This document shows positions 1 through 6,746 of a stretch of DNA of 12,739 nt, piece by piece. Source of the DNA: Anaerolineaceae bacterium (GTDB lineage: Bacteria; Chloroflexota; Anaerolineae; JAAYZQ01); contig JAAYZQ010000393.1 of NCBI GenBank assembly GCA_012514775.1, positions 1 to 12,739 of the forward strand, in the 5' to 3' direction. The position numbers and the translations under genes are program-made. The notes beneath the pieces were generated by a model. The model saw only the letters and a program-made list of their open reading frames with translations. It was not told where the DNA came from and made no database searches. Numbering within the stretch: the stretch's first letter is position 1; every line of letters starts with the position of its first letter.

Positions 1-123
1 CTGAGCATTCCATCGGGGACCGTCCGTTCCCGCCTACACATCGCCCGGCAGAGGTTGAAAGAGCTGCTGAGCGAGCACGAGGAGGCCAAGCCCCTGGTCA
101 AGTCGAAAGAGGTGGCCGCGTGA
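1..123 (+). CDS. ECF-type RNA polymerase sigma factor, C-terminal end (partial)
   Basis: The window opens inside a reading frame of 40 codons ending at TGA 121-123. The residues LSIPSGTVRSRLHIARQRLK match the second helix-turn-helix helix of sigma-70 region 4.2, the part that reads the -35 element; 'GTVRSRL-ARQ' is the hallmark of ECF sigma factors. The rest of the protein (region 2 and the start of region 4) lies upstream of the window. A short charged tail of about 17 residues follows the helix. Its stop overlaps the GTG start of the anti-sigma gene by 4 nt (GTGA), so the two are translationally coupled, as is usual for sigma/anti-sigma pairs. The family call is firm. The ECF subgroup and target genes cannot be seen. 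Confidence 0.88.
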   Translation: MSIPSGTVRSRLHIARQRLKELLSEHEEAKPLVKSKEVAA

Positions 124-938
124 ACTGCGAAGCAGTGGGCCATCTGATGGACGATTTGCTCGATAATGCGCTGAGTCAGCGAGAGCTGGAGCTCCTGGAG
201 GAGCACCTGGTCCGCTGCCCGCGCTGCAGGAGCGAGCTGCGCCAGAGACCCGCTTTTGAGCGGGGCATCCGCCGCGCCCTGGCGACCTCGGTGCAGCCGA
301 TGGCCTTGCCGTCAGCCTTTGGCCAGGGGCTGGTGGACGCTGCCCAGAAAAGCCTGCGACGCGCCCGCTGGTCGCAGCGTGCCCAGAGCGTGGCCCGTGC
401 CTCCGTGAGCGCCGTGGCGATCTGCCTCCTGGTTGTCGGCCTGCTCTTCCTGACGGGGAGCATCCCGGTTCCGTCCCAGCTGCAGCCCGTCACCCTCTTT
501 CCCGTGAAGCAGGCATCCCTCACCGAGTGGGCGGCCAGGATGGACCCCGCCCTCGATGAGCCCATCAAGTGGGTCAGGGAGGAGCCGGCGCCCGTAACCT
601 CGTCCCGGGTCAGCATGATCATCGAGCCGCACGTCATGCATCCCAGCAATGCCTTTACCATGACCGTCTTCTTGTGGAGCGCCGAGGCCCAGCCGGTCGA
701 AGCCGTCACCCTCGACCTGGCCGTGAACGGGCCGACGGGTTACTACGAGTTCGACCTGGCCCTCGAGGAGCCCCTGCCCTCCTGGGGCGTGTCGGTCCTG
801 AAGGTCACGCCCGAGCTTCTATCCGCGCCATGCCGCGAGCAATACCTGATGGCGCCCACGGAGCTTTTTGCCATGCCGGGTGTCTATGACGTGAGCGTCA
901 CCATGACCAAGCCGGTGACCTTACAACGGCTGCCCTGA
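120..938 (+). CDS. Membrane anti-sigma factor with N-terminal zinc-finger (zf-HC2/ZAS-like) domain
   Basis: This 272-residue protein should hold the upstream ECF sigma factor inactive at the membrane. Residues 1-40 carry the zinc-binding anti-sigma pattern: Cys3, then His29-x3-Cys33-x2-Cys36 ('HLVRCPRC'). A hydrophobic helix at about 95-112 is the single membrane span, putting about 85 residues in the cytoplasm and about 160 outside. The outer part (from about 113) has no family I can name. Its alternating hydrophobic pattern and the 'PGVYDVSVTM' segment near the end look like a beta-sandwich, which would be the sensing part. The GTG start at 120 is fixed by the 4-nt overlap with the sigma stop; the zinc-finger Cys at residue 3 agrees with it. 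The anti-sigma role is inferred from the zinc motif, membrane span and coupling. Confidence 0.85.
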   Translation: MNCEAVGHLMDDLLDNALSQRELELLEEHLVRCPRCRSELRQRPAFERGIRRALATSVQPMALPSAFGQGLVDAAQKSLRRARWSQRAQSVARASVSAVAICLLVVGLLFLTGSIPVPSQLQPVTLFPVKQASLTEWAARMDPALDEPIKWVREEPAPVTSSRVSMIIEPHVMHPSNAFTMTVFLWSAEAQPVEAVTLDLAVNGPTGYYEFDLALEEPLPSWGVSVLKVTPELLSAPCREQYLMAPTELFAMPGVYDVSVTMTKPVTLQRLP

Positions 939-958
939 AAGCCCCTCATCAGCAGGAG

Positions 959-2230
959 ATGCGAACCCTGCCTGCAACGCTGCGCGCCTGGTCGCCGAGG
1001 ATGGCCGGCCTCACGTCGATCGTCCTTCTCCTGGGGCTGATGTGCCTCATCTCGGCCTGCCAGGGCAGCAACGCCGGGCCCACCATAGAAGCAACGGACG
1101 GGACGATCACCCCCGCACCCATCTCCTGGCGCGCCACCAGCACGCCAGAGCCGCCGATCCTGGCCCTCTCTATCGTGACGGAGGAGCTGAAGGTGGAACC
1201 CACTCCCCTGCGGGCCGGCCATCCCTTTACCATCACCGGTGTGATCCACAATGACAGCCCCGTGCCCGCCAGCGATGTGCCGGTGCTGATCCACCTTTCG
1301 GCCAACCAGGAAAAGCTGGGCTACACCTCCTTCGTGGAGCTCCTGACCGTCACCGTCGCGGCGTCGCAGTCGGTGCCCATCACCGTGCCGGTGCACTGGA
1401 ACCTGGCCGGCGGCGAGCACCGCCTCTGGGTCGAGGTCAACTGCCTGCCCCGCGCCTGGCAGCCTCGGGCGCCGACCCTGCCCGAGGAGAACCTGGCCGA
1501 CAACCTGGCACTCGTCGACCTCATGATCGATCCCTTTGACGCCTACACCAGCGACCTGTGTCCGGGCCGCGTCGACCTGGAGATAGGCCCATCGGACGTG
1601 CTGCCCGATCCGGAGCGACAGGTGGTGCACGTGCTGGTTCACAACCTGGGCAACAAGGCGGCCTACAACGCGCCTGTCATTGCCCTCAGCCGCAACACTT
1701 CCGGCATGGCCTACACGCCCATCATCCCTCCCTGCGGCGGGACGGCCCGGGTAGAGATCGCCGTCGACCAACCCTTCGAAGAGGGCGAGGCTTTCAGCGT
1801 GCGGGTGAACCCCGAAGGCTGGGAGGACGGCCTCGTAGAGGACAATTACGCCAACAACACCGTCAGCGTGGCGGCCGGCCTGCCCGGGGCTGCGCAGCAG
1901 CAATTGAGCAGCTTGCAGGATTACGATTTCAGCATCCACGCCGGCGAGATCGAGGTACCCGAATTGGGCGTTCTCCTCATCCGGGTCTATAACCACGGCA
2001 CCCGCGACGCCGCCAACGTTCCCATCCAGGTGACCGACGATGCCGGCCACAAGCTGAACGACGTCGTTCCCCTGGTGCAGGGCAGCGGCTCGGGGGTGGT
2101 GGCCATCCGCGTCGCCTCTCTGTGGAAGGCGGGCGTCACGCTCACCCTGACCGTCAATCCCGAGGACGCCGGCGAAGGCTACCCCGAGGTCAACCGCGAG
2201 AACAACGCCGCCACGTTCTCCATCCCTTGA
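959..2230 (+). CDS. Secreted lipoprotein with three CARDB-like repeats
   Basis: The 423-residue product has a lipoprotein signal peptide: Arg residues at 2, 9 and 14, a hydrophobic stretch at 18-31, and the lipobox ISAC with the lipidated Cys34. After a Thr/Pro-rich linker (about 40-67) come three Ig-like repeats at roughly 68-190, 205-305 and 322-423. Each ends in a related Asn-rich turn: 'EENLADN' (176-182), 'EDNYANN' (294-300) and 'EVNRENN' (410-416). That turn, with 'V.N.G...A..VPV', is typical of CARDB adhesion-like domains. It is probably anchored on the outer face of the membrane. It follows the anti-sigma gene by 20 nt, so it is likely in the same operon. ATG 959 has AGGAG directly against it, which is unusually close. 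ATG 1001 is possible but would remove the positive charges of the signal peptide. Ligand or partner is unknown. Confidence 0.82.
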   Translation: MRTLPATLRAWSPRMAGLTSIVLLLGLMCLISACQGSNAGPTIEATDGTITPAPISWRATSTPEPPILALSIVTEELKVEPTPLRAGHPFTITGVIHNDSPVPASDVPVLIHLSANQEKLGYTSFVELLTVTVAASQSVPITVPVHWNLAGGEHRLWVEVNCLPRAWQPRAPTLPEENLADNLALVDLMIDPFDAYTSDLCPGRVDLEIGPSDVLPDPERQVVHVLVHNLGNKAAYNAPVIALSRNTSGMAYTPIIPPCGGTARVEIAVDQPFEEGEAFSVRVNPEGWEDGLVEDNYANNTVSVAAGLPGAAQQQLSSLQDYDFSIHAGEIEVPELGVLLIRVYNHGTRDAANVPIQVTDDAGHKLNDVVPLVQGSGSGVVAIRVASLWKAGVTLTLTVNPEDAGEGYPEVNRENNAATFSIP

Positions 2231-2255
2231 CCCGAAGGACCGGCTGCCGCAACGG

Positions 2256-2277
2256 GGGCGCGCGCGGCCCACTTTTT
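2256..2277 (+). terminator. Possible weak intrinsic terminator after the sigma/anti-sigma/lipoprotein genes
   Basis: A short GC stem (GGGC 2256-2259 with GCCC 2267-2270, 7-nt loop) is followed two bases later by TTTTT at 2273-2277. The stem is only 4 bp and an alternative pairing (GCCGC 2246-2250 with GCGGC 2264-2268) competes with it, so this is tentative. The T run overlaps the -35 region of the next promoter. Confidence 0.3.
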
Positions 2278-2303
2278 GCATTTAACGGGCTTTTTGGTAT
2301 ACT
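2275..2303 (+). promoter_or_regulatory. Sigma-A-type promoter with extended -10 for the glycosyltransferase gene
   Basis: A -35-like TTTGCA (2275-2280) lies 17 nt before TATACT (2298-2303), which matches TATAAT in 5 of 6 bases. TGG directly precedes the -10 (2295-2297), making it an extended -10. Transcription should start near 2310, giving a leader of about 25 nt before the TTG start. This also argues against any start codon upstream of about 2310. Confidence 0.7.
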
Positions 2304-2334
2304 GAGGAACACTCGCTCGAGGAATGAGGGATTG

Positions 2335-3429
2335 TTGAAGGTCGCCATCGTCCATGATTGGCTGAACCAAATGGGGGGCGCCGAAGAAGTATTGGAGACC
2401 CTGGTGAACATGTTTCCGGGCGCACCGGTGTACACGGCCATCTACTGGGCCGAGGGAATGCCGGCAGCCTATCGCCAATGGGACATCCGAACCACGTGGA
2501 TGGATCACCTGCCGGGGATCTATCAGCGGCACCAACCGTACCTGCTTCTCTATCCCCTGGCCTTTGACGGCCTGGTCCTCGAAGGCTACGACCTGGTCAT
2601 CAGCAACAAGAGCGCCTTTTGCCACGGCGTGCGAACCTCTCCCGGCACCTGCCACATTTGCTACTGCCTGACGCCCACGCGCTTTGTCTGGAACCTTGAA
2701 ACGTACGTGCAGAGCGAGCAGGTGGGCCGGGCGGCCCAGAACCTGGTGAAGCCTTTTGTTCCGTGGATGCAGCGCTGGGAGCGGGCGGCAGCCGCCCGCA
2801 CCGATCTCATGGTGGCCATCTCGACCGAGGTCCAGGACCGCGTGGGGCGCTACTACGGCCGCGAATCGACGGTCATCCATCCGCCGGTGGACACCGGGCG
2901 CTTTGCCTCCGCTGAGAACCGGGCAGACGGCGACTATTTTCTCATCGTCTCGCGGCTGATCCCCTACAAGCGCATTGACCTGGCCGTGCAGGCCTTCACG
3001 CAGTTGGGGCTGCCCTTGTGGATTGGCGGCGAGGGGCGCGATCGGGCGCGCCTGGAAGCCATGGCCGGGCCCAACGTCCGATTCCTGGGCTATGTCCCCG
3101 ACGAGGACCTGCCGTCCTTGATGGCCGGCTGCCGGGCCTTTGTCTTTCCGGGCCTGGAGGACTTTGGCCTCACCCCGGTGCAGGCCATGGCCGCCGGGCG
3201 GCCGGTGATCGCCTATGCCGGCGGCGGCGCGCTGGACACGGTCGTGGAAGGCGTCACCGGCACCTTTTTCCACGAGCGGACGCCCGAGTCTCTGGCCGCT
3301 GCTGTCGAGAAGTGGGACGAAGGGGCCTTTGACCCCGAGACGATACGGGCGCATGCCCGCCAGTTCGATACCGAATTATTCAAGGCCAGGTTTCACGCCC
3401 TGGTGCGGGAAAAGGTGAGGGGAGGCTGA
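2335..3429 (+). CDS. Glycosyltransferase family 4 (mannosyltransferase-like, WbaZ-type)
   Basis: This 364-residue GT-B fold enzyme probably adds a sugar from a nucleotide donor to a lipid-linked polysaccharide precursor at the inner face of the membrane. The N-terminus ([20 protein letters not shown]) is the characteristic GT4 acceptor-side opening. The C-terminal half has '[19 protein letters not shown]' (donor-domain start), '[12 protein letters not shown]' and '[22 protein letters not shown]'. The last is the E-x7-E donor motif, with Glu275 kept and the second Glu replaced by Gln283. The frame is open further upstream, but homology and the promoter at 2275-2303 place the start at TTG 2335; TTG 2332 is equally in frame, and GAGGAA at 2319-2324 can serve either as Shine-Dalgarno. 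The stop overlaps the next ATG by one base (TGATG), so it is coupled to the Wzz gene. Exact sugar is not predictable. Confidence 0.9.
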   Translation: MKVAIVHDWLNQMGGAEEVLETLVNMFPGAPVYTAIYWAEGMPAAYRQWDIRTTWMDHLPGIYQRHQPYLLLYPLAFDGLVLEGYDLVISNKSAFCHGVRTSPGTCHICYCLTPTRFVWNLETYVQSEQVGRAAQNLVKPFVPWMQRWERAAAARTDLMVAISTEVQDRVGRYYGRESTVIHPPVDTGRFASAENRADGDYFLIVSRLIPYKRIDLAVQAFTQLGLPLWIGGEGRDRARLEAMAGPNVRFLGYVPDEDLPSLMAGCRAFVFPGLEDFGLTPVQAMAAGRPVIAYAGGGALDTVVEGVTGTFFHERTPESLAAAVEKWDEGAFDPETIRAHARQFDTELFKARFHALVREKVRGG

Positions 3430-4118
3430 TGGAACTGATTCACTACTGGCGCATTATCCGGCGGCGTTGGTGGCTCGTGGCGGCCCTGGTGGCCATCGCC
3501 CTCCTCGCCAGCCTGATCACCTACGACCGGCCTGACACTGTCTACCAGGCGAGCATGCGCTTTGCCATTGGCGTTGAGGGCCAGGAGCCGGTTGCGGCCG
3601 TCTCGGGTGAGGGCCGCTCCGATGCCTGGCTCGCCTCCGAGTACCTGGCCGACGATCTATCCGAGGTGCTCAAGGGGGGCGACTTTGCGGCGCGTATCGG
3701 CCAGCGGGTGGGCCTGCCCGTGCCGGCCGGGGCCATCTTTGCCAGTCGCGAGCACCGTATCATGACGGTGACCATTACCTGGGGCAACCGGGACGAGGTG
3801 CAGGCCATCGCCGAGGCAGTGGCCGCCGAGGTCGAGAACGTGGGGACCGACTATTTCCCGCAACTGGCGGGCGTGGATGCCAGGGCAGTCCTTATCGACG
3901 GCCCGGGCATCGGCGAGGTGGGCCCCGGGCTCCGCGACCGGCTGGACCTGCCCATCCGGCTGCTCATCGCCCTGGTGGCCGGGATTGCCCTGGCCTTCCT
4001 GTGGGATTACCTGGACGACAGCCTGCGCAGCCGCGCCGAGGTAGAGGCCCTGGGGGTGCCCCTCCTGGCCGAGATCCCGCGCCAGTCCGGGCGGCGACGG
4101 TCGGGAAGGCGAGGCTGA
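3429..4118 (+). CDS. Wzz/CpsC-type polysaccharide chain-length determinant protein
   Basis: This 229-residue membrane protein belongs to the polysaccharide co-polymerase family that sets polymer length and activates a partner BY-kinase. It has the usual plan: a short cytoplasmic start ([15 protein letters not shown]), a first span at about 14-32, an extracytoplasmic domain of about 140 residues, a second span at about 174-193, and a cytoplasmic tail with 'SLRSRAEVEALGVPLLAEIP' (about 198-217), the segment before which these proteins contact the kinase. The size is close to Gram-positive CpsC/CapA (about 230) rather than E. coli Wzz (about 325). The start ATG overlaps the glycosyltransferase stop by one base, with GGGAGG just upstream (3420-3425). 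It is a paralogue of the next gene: both begin MEL-x2-YW and share the layout. The tail ends in an Arg/Gly-rich run. Confidence 0.85.
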   Translation: MELIHYWRIIRRRWWLVAALVAIALLASLITYDRPDTVYQASMRFAIGVEGQEPVAAVSGEGRSDAWLASEYLADDLSEVLKGGDFAARIGQRVGLPVPAGAIFASREHRIMTVTITWGNRDEVQAIAEAVAAEVENVGTDYFPQLAGVDARAVLIDGPGIGEVGPGLRDRLDLPIRLLIALVAGIALAFLWDYLDDSLRSRAEVEALGVPLLAEIPRQSGRRRSGRRG

Positions 4119-4135
4119 GACCACAGGGCGAGGAT

Positions 4136-4164
4136 TTGGGCCAGGGCCCGATCCGTGGTAGAAT
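4136..4164 (+). promoter_or_regulatory. Extended -10 promoter before the second Wzz gene
   Basis: TAGAAT (4159-4164) matches the -10 consensus in 5 of 6 bases and is preceded by TGG (4156-4158). A weak -35-like TTGGGC (4136-4141) sits 17 nt upstream. A start near 4171 would give a leader of about 36 nt. A short GGGC/GCCC inverted repeat (4138-4149) lies in the spacer region. This would let the second Wzz and the kinase be made independently of the glycosyltransferase. Confidence 0.55.
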
Positions 4165-4206
4165 GAGCGGTGGACCTGTTTTCAAGGATGATTCGGGGGG
4201 ACGGAT

Positions 4207-4989
4207 ATGGAGTTACGAGAATATTGGAACGTAGCACGCAAACGCGGCTGGATCATTGTCCTGGTCGCCATCGTGGCGGCCGTGGCGGCGCTGGGCGTTA
4301 GCCTGATCATACCCAAGACCTACAGCGCCAGCATCCAGCTTACCGTCGAGCCCGCCCGGGCAGATTGGGGCCTGAGCCAGGCCGCCAAGGAAATGCTACG
4401 CAACTATATCGTCACCATTCGCAGTCACACCATGGTCCAGGAGGCCATCAACCGCGGCCAACTGGATATGACCACCGACCAGTTCCTGGCCGACCTGGAC
4501 GTCAGCGACGATGCCTCCAACCTCACCATCACCATCAAGGCGGAAAGCCACGACGAAGGCGTGGCCATGACCATGGCGCAGCAACTGGCCAACGTATTCG
4601 TCGAGAAGCGCCGGGCGTGGAACGAAGAGCAGGACAAGAGCGCCCGCATCTATATCGAGAAGGTAGACGACGTGCGCTATGCTGTCCTCGCCTCGCCCAA
4701 GTGGAAGTTCAACACGCTGGCGGGGGGCATCTTTGGGGCCATCGCCGGCGGCATCGTCGTCTTTTTCCTGGAGTGGCTCCAGGCCGACATTATCCGGACG
4801 CCCGGCGACGTGGAAAAGACCCTTGGATTGACCGTCCTGGGCACCATCCCGACGCGGGGCGAAGCCCCCGGCGCGCCGAAGCGCAGGTGGGGCCTGCCGG
4901 GCTGGGTCGAGCCGGGAATCCTGTTGGTCTTTGTAATCGGCCTGGCCATCGGCGCCGGCCTCGGCGCCCTGGCCGTCGGCCTGTTATAG
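4207..4989 (+). CDS. Second Wzz/CpsC-type chain-length determinant, with an extra C-terminal membrane span
   Basis: This 260-residue paralogue of the preceding gene has a first span at about 15-35, an extracytoplasmic domain (about 36-165) and a second span at about 169-188 introduced by 'SPKWKFN', the Pro-containing boundary typical of the family. The cytoplasmic 'RTPGDVEKTLGLTVLGTIPT' (197-216) is the conserved kinase-contact region. It then differs from its neighbour: after a basic stretch (KRRW) a third hydrophobic helix (about 236-258) ends the protein, so the C-terminus should lie at or beyond the outer face of the membrane. GGGGGG at 4195-4200 is a Shine-Dalgarno-like tract 6 nt before the ATG. 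It lies about 70 nt before the BY-kinase gene and is its most likely membrane partner. The family assignment is solid. The role of the third span is unknown. Confidence 0.86.
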   Translation: MELREYWNVARKRGWIIVLVAIVAAVAALGVSLIIPKTYSASIQLTVEPARADWGLSQAAKEMLRNYIVTIRSHTMVQEAINRGQLDMTTDQFLADLDVSDDASNLTITIKAESHDEGVAMTMAQQLANVFVEKRRAWNEEQDKSARIYIEKVDDVRYAVLASPKWKFNTLAGGIFGAIAGGIVVFFLEWLQADIIRTPGDVEKTLGLTVLGTIPTRGEAPGAPKRRWGLPGWVEPGILLVFVIGLAIGAGLGALAVGLL

Positions 4990-5059
4990 AGACGGGACCG
5001 GAGAGCGGGTAACAGGCCGCCACTCAGGCGCACAGCAGATCCAGATGGGGATAAGGGGC

Positions 5060-5725
5060 ATGACCGAAAAAATCAATGAGCTGATTACCGTGGCAGAGCC
5101 GCGTTCGGCCATCAGCGAGGCATATCGCACGCTGCGCACAAACCTCGACTTTGCCAGCCTCGACCGGGCAGTCAAGACCCTGGTCATCACCTCGGCGGGC
5201 GTGGGCGAGGGCAAATCGACGACCCTGGCCAATCTGGCCGTCGTCTCGGCCCAGGCGGGCCGCAAGGTCATCCTGGTAGATGCCGACCTCCGCCGGCCGA
5301 CGCTGCACCAGATCCTGGGCGCCAGCAACGAGCTGGGCCTGACCTCCATGGTCGTGGACGAGGCCCGGCTGACTTCGCCGCCGCTGCAAGAGACCGGCAT
5401 CCCGGGGCTGTCGCTGCTGTCGAGCGGTCCCCTGCCGCCCAACCCGGCCGAGCTGCTGGGCTCGCGGCGCATGGCCGAAGTCATCGCGACCCTCACCGAG
5501 GAGGCCGACCAGGTCTTTTTCGACACCCCGCCTATCGTTGCCGTGACCGACGCCGCCGTCCTGGCCACCCGCGTCGACGGCGTGCTCCTGGTCATCGGCG
5601 CCGGCAAGACCCGCCGCGAGTATGCCCGCATGGCGATCCAGCGCCTGGAGCAGATCAATGCCCGGCTGGTGGGCACGGTCCTGACCAACGTGGAGGCCGG
5701 GGGCGGCTTCACGGGCTATTACTGA
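5060..5725 (+). CDS. CpsD/CapB-family tyrosine kinase (BY-kinase), cytoplasmic
   Basis: This P-loop ATPase autophosphorylates on tyrosine to control polysaccharide assembly together with a Wzz/CpsC partner. Counting from ATG 5060 (221 residues), 'AYRTLRTNL' opens the domain. Walker A is GVGEGKST (47-54), Walker A' is VILVDADLRRP (70-80), the BY-kinase signature, and Walker B is VFFDTPP (152-158). It lacks membrane spans, so it is the separate-kinase type rather than a fused Wzc. The C-terminus is 'GGGFTGYY': two tyrosines only, where family members often carry a longer Tyr cluster. ATG 5045 is in frame five codons earlier. ATG 5060 fits the family start (MTEKINELITV) and has GGGG at 5047-5050 nine bases away, so I prefer it. 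No promoter is evident between the second Wzz and this gene, suggesting co-transcription. Confidence 0.88.
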   Translation: MTEKINELITVAEPRSAISEAYRTLRTNLDFASLDRAVKTLVITSAGVGEGKSTTLANLAVVSAQAGRKVILVDADLRRPTLHQILGASNELGLTSMVVDEARLTSPPLQETGIPGLSLLSSGPLPPNPAELLGSRRMAEVIATLTEEADQVFFDTPPIVAVTDAAVLATRVDGVLLVIGAGKTRREYARMAIQRLEQINARLVGTVLTNVEAGGGFTGYY

Positions 5726-5782
5726 TCGCCGGACGGCGGCGGCCACAACCCAAATCTCCTCGCCTGGACAGCAGCCTCGCAT

Positions 5783-5811
5783 TTGGTGCCAGAACCAAGA
5801 GGTGGTATAAT
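5783..5811 (+). promoter_or_regulatory. Strong extended -10 promoter for recO-glyQS, with overlapping inverted repeat
   Basis: TATAAT (5806-5811) is a perfect -10 and is preceded by TGG (5803-5805). TTGGTG (5783-5788) is a weak -35 at 17-nt spacing. The inverted repeat TTGGT (5783-5787) / ACCAA (5794-5798), with a 6-nt loop, covers the -35 and part of the spacer and could be an operator. Transcription should begin near 5818, leaving a leader of about 87 nt. Confidence 0.72.
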
Positions 5812-5827
5812 CGGTCGCACGAGCAAA

Positions 5828-5853
5828 CGGGCCGGAGGCGCGCCCCCGGCCCG
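5828..5853 (+). other. GC-rich hairpin in the recO leader
   Basis: CGGGCCGG (5828-5835) pairs perfectly with CCGGCCCG (5846-5853) around a 10-nt loop, which itself contains the palindrome GGCGCGCC. It lies about 10 nt into the predicted transcript. No T run follows, so it is not an ordinary intrinsic terminator; RNA stabilisation or control of leader folding is possible. Confidence 0.5.
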
Positions 5854-5904
5854 CAGTAGGCGATCCCTGGCCGCGGGCCACAGGATGAAAGGCCAGATGT
5901 TAGC

Positions 5905-6705
5905 GTGACACGCAGGGAACGGGTTTATCGAACCGAGGGCATCGTGCTGCGGCGCACAGACTTTGGCGAGGCCGACCGGCTGCTGACGGTGTTGACCCCC
6001 GACCGGGGCAAGTTGCGCCTCATTGCCAAAGGCGCGCGCAAGCCCAGCAGCCGCAAGAGCGGCCACGTGGAGCTCTTTGCCCACAGCCAGATGCTGGTGG
6101 CCGTGGGCCACGAGCTGGACATCGTCACCCAGGCCGAGACCATCGAGCCGTTTGTCGGGCTGCGGCGCGACCTGCTGCGCACCACCTACGCCTACTACCT
6201 GGCCGAGCTGGTGGACGCCTTCCTGGCCGAGCACGACGAGAACCGGCCCATGTTCGAGCTGCTGCGCGCGTCGCTGGGGCGGCTATCCACCGAAGGCGAT
6301 GGAGACCGGGGCGGCGAAAGCGATCTTGAGGCGGCCCTGAGCCTGGTGGCCCGCTTTTTCGAGCTGCGCCTCCTGAGCCTGGCCGGCTACCAGCCCCAGC
6401 TCTTTTCGTGCGTCCGCTGCGGCAAGCCCCTGGAGCCCGAGGTCAACTTCATGAGCGCCGCCGACGGCGGCGTGTTGTGCCGCGACGACGGCTACGATCG
6501 CGTCGGCACCCTGGAGCTGTCGGTCAATGCCCTCAAGGTGCTGCGCTTTCTCCAGACCCGCGACTGGGAAACCTGCCGGCTGCTGCGGCTGAGTACCGCC
6601 AGCCGCCACGAGGTTGAACGGGTGATGATCGACTATATTACCTATCACCTGGAGCGCCAGGTCAAATCGGTGGCCTTCATGCACCGCCTGCAGGCCAGGA
6701 CCTGA
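5905..6705 (+). CDS. recO: DNA repair protein RecO
   Basis: RecO works in the RecFOR pathway: it binds single-stranded DNA and, with RecR, helps load RecA at gaps, and it anneals complementary strands. The 266-residue length is normal. The N-terminus (about 1-80) is the OB fold, with the family opening '[24 protein letters not shown]' split across residues 8-31 and '[20 protein letters not shown]' following. The helical domain comes next. A zinc-finger-like segment has Cys169-x2-Cys172 and Cys192; the expected fourth Cys three residues on is Asp195. The start is GTG 5905: an in-frame TAG at 5857-5859 excludes earlier starts and no other start codon lies between. A Shine-Dalgarno is poorly placed (AAAGG 5888-5892, 12 nt away). 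The GTG overlaps the stop of a tiny upstream ORF (5897-5908). It is followed 41 nt later by glyQS, a common gene order. Confidence 0.93.
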   Translation: MTRRERVYRTEGIVLRRTDFGEADRLLTVLTPDRGKLRLIAKGARKPSSRKSGHVELFAHSQMLVAVGHELDIVTQAETIEPFVGLRRDLLRTTYAYYLAELVDAFLAEHDENRPMFELLRASLGRLSTEGDGDRGGESDLEAALSLVARFFELRLLSLAGYQPQLFSCVRCGKPLEPEVNFMSAADGGVLCRDDGYDRVGTLELSVNALKVLRFLQTRDWETCRLLRLSTASRHEVERVMIDYITYHLERQVKSVAFMHRLQART

Positions 6706-6746
6706 GGCCGGCGTCCGGTTCCAATACTCTACGCTACGGAGTCATC

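Noticed and set aside
884..2281. 465-codon open frame on the minus strand
   Set aside because: It is antisense to the lipoprotein, whose signal peptide, lipobox and repeats are convincing; the antisense product shows none.
2122..2334. Upstream extension of the glycosyltransferase frame
   Set aside because: It overlaps the lipoprotein gene and lies upstream of the predicted transcription start near 2310; GT4 homology starts at residue 2 of the TTG 2335 start.
2179..3354. 391-codon open frame on the minus strand
   Set aside because: It is the shadow of the GT4 gene and also runs over the promoter at 2275-2303.
4138..4149. GGGC/GCCC hairpin after the first Wzz gene as a terminator
   Set aside because: It has only four base pairs and no T run, and it lies inside the promoter spacer of the second Wzz gene.
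5727..5738. CGCC-GGAC-GGCG hairpin after the kinase stop as a terminator
   Set aside because: It has a four-base stem without a T run; too weak to call in GC-rich DNA.
6725..6730. TACTCT as a -10 element before glyQS
   Set aside because: It matches only 3 of 6 bases, has no TGG and no -35; glyQS is more simply read from the recO promoter.
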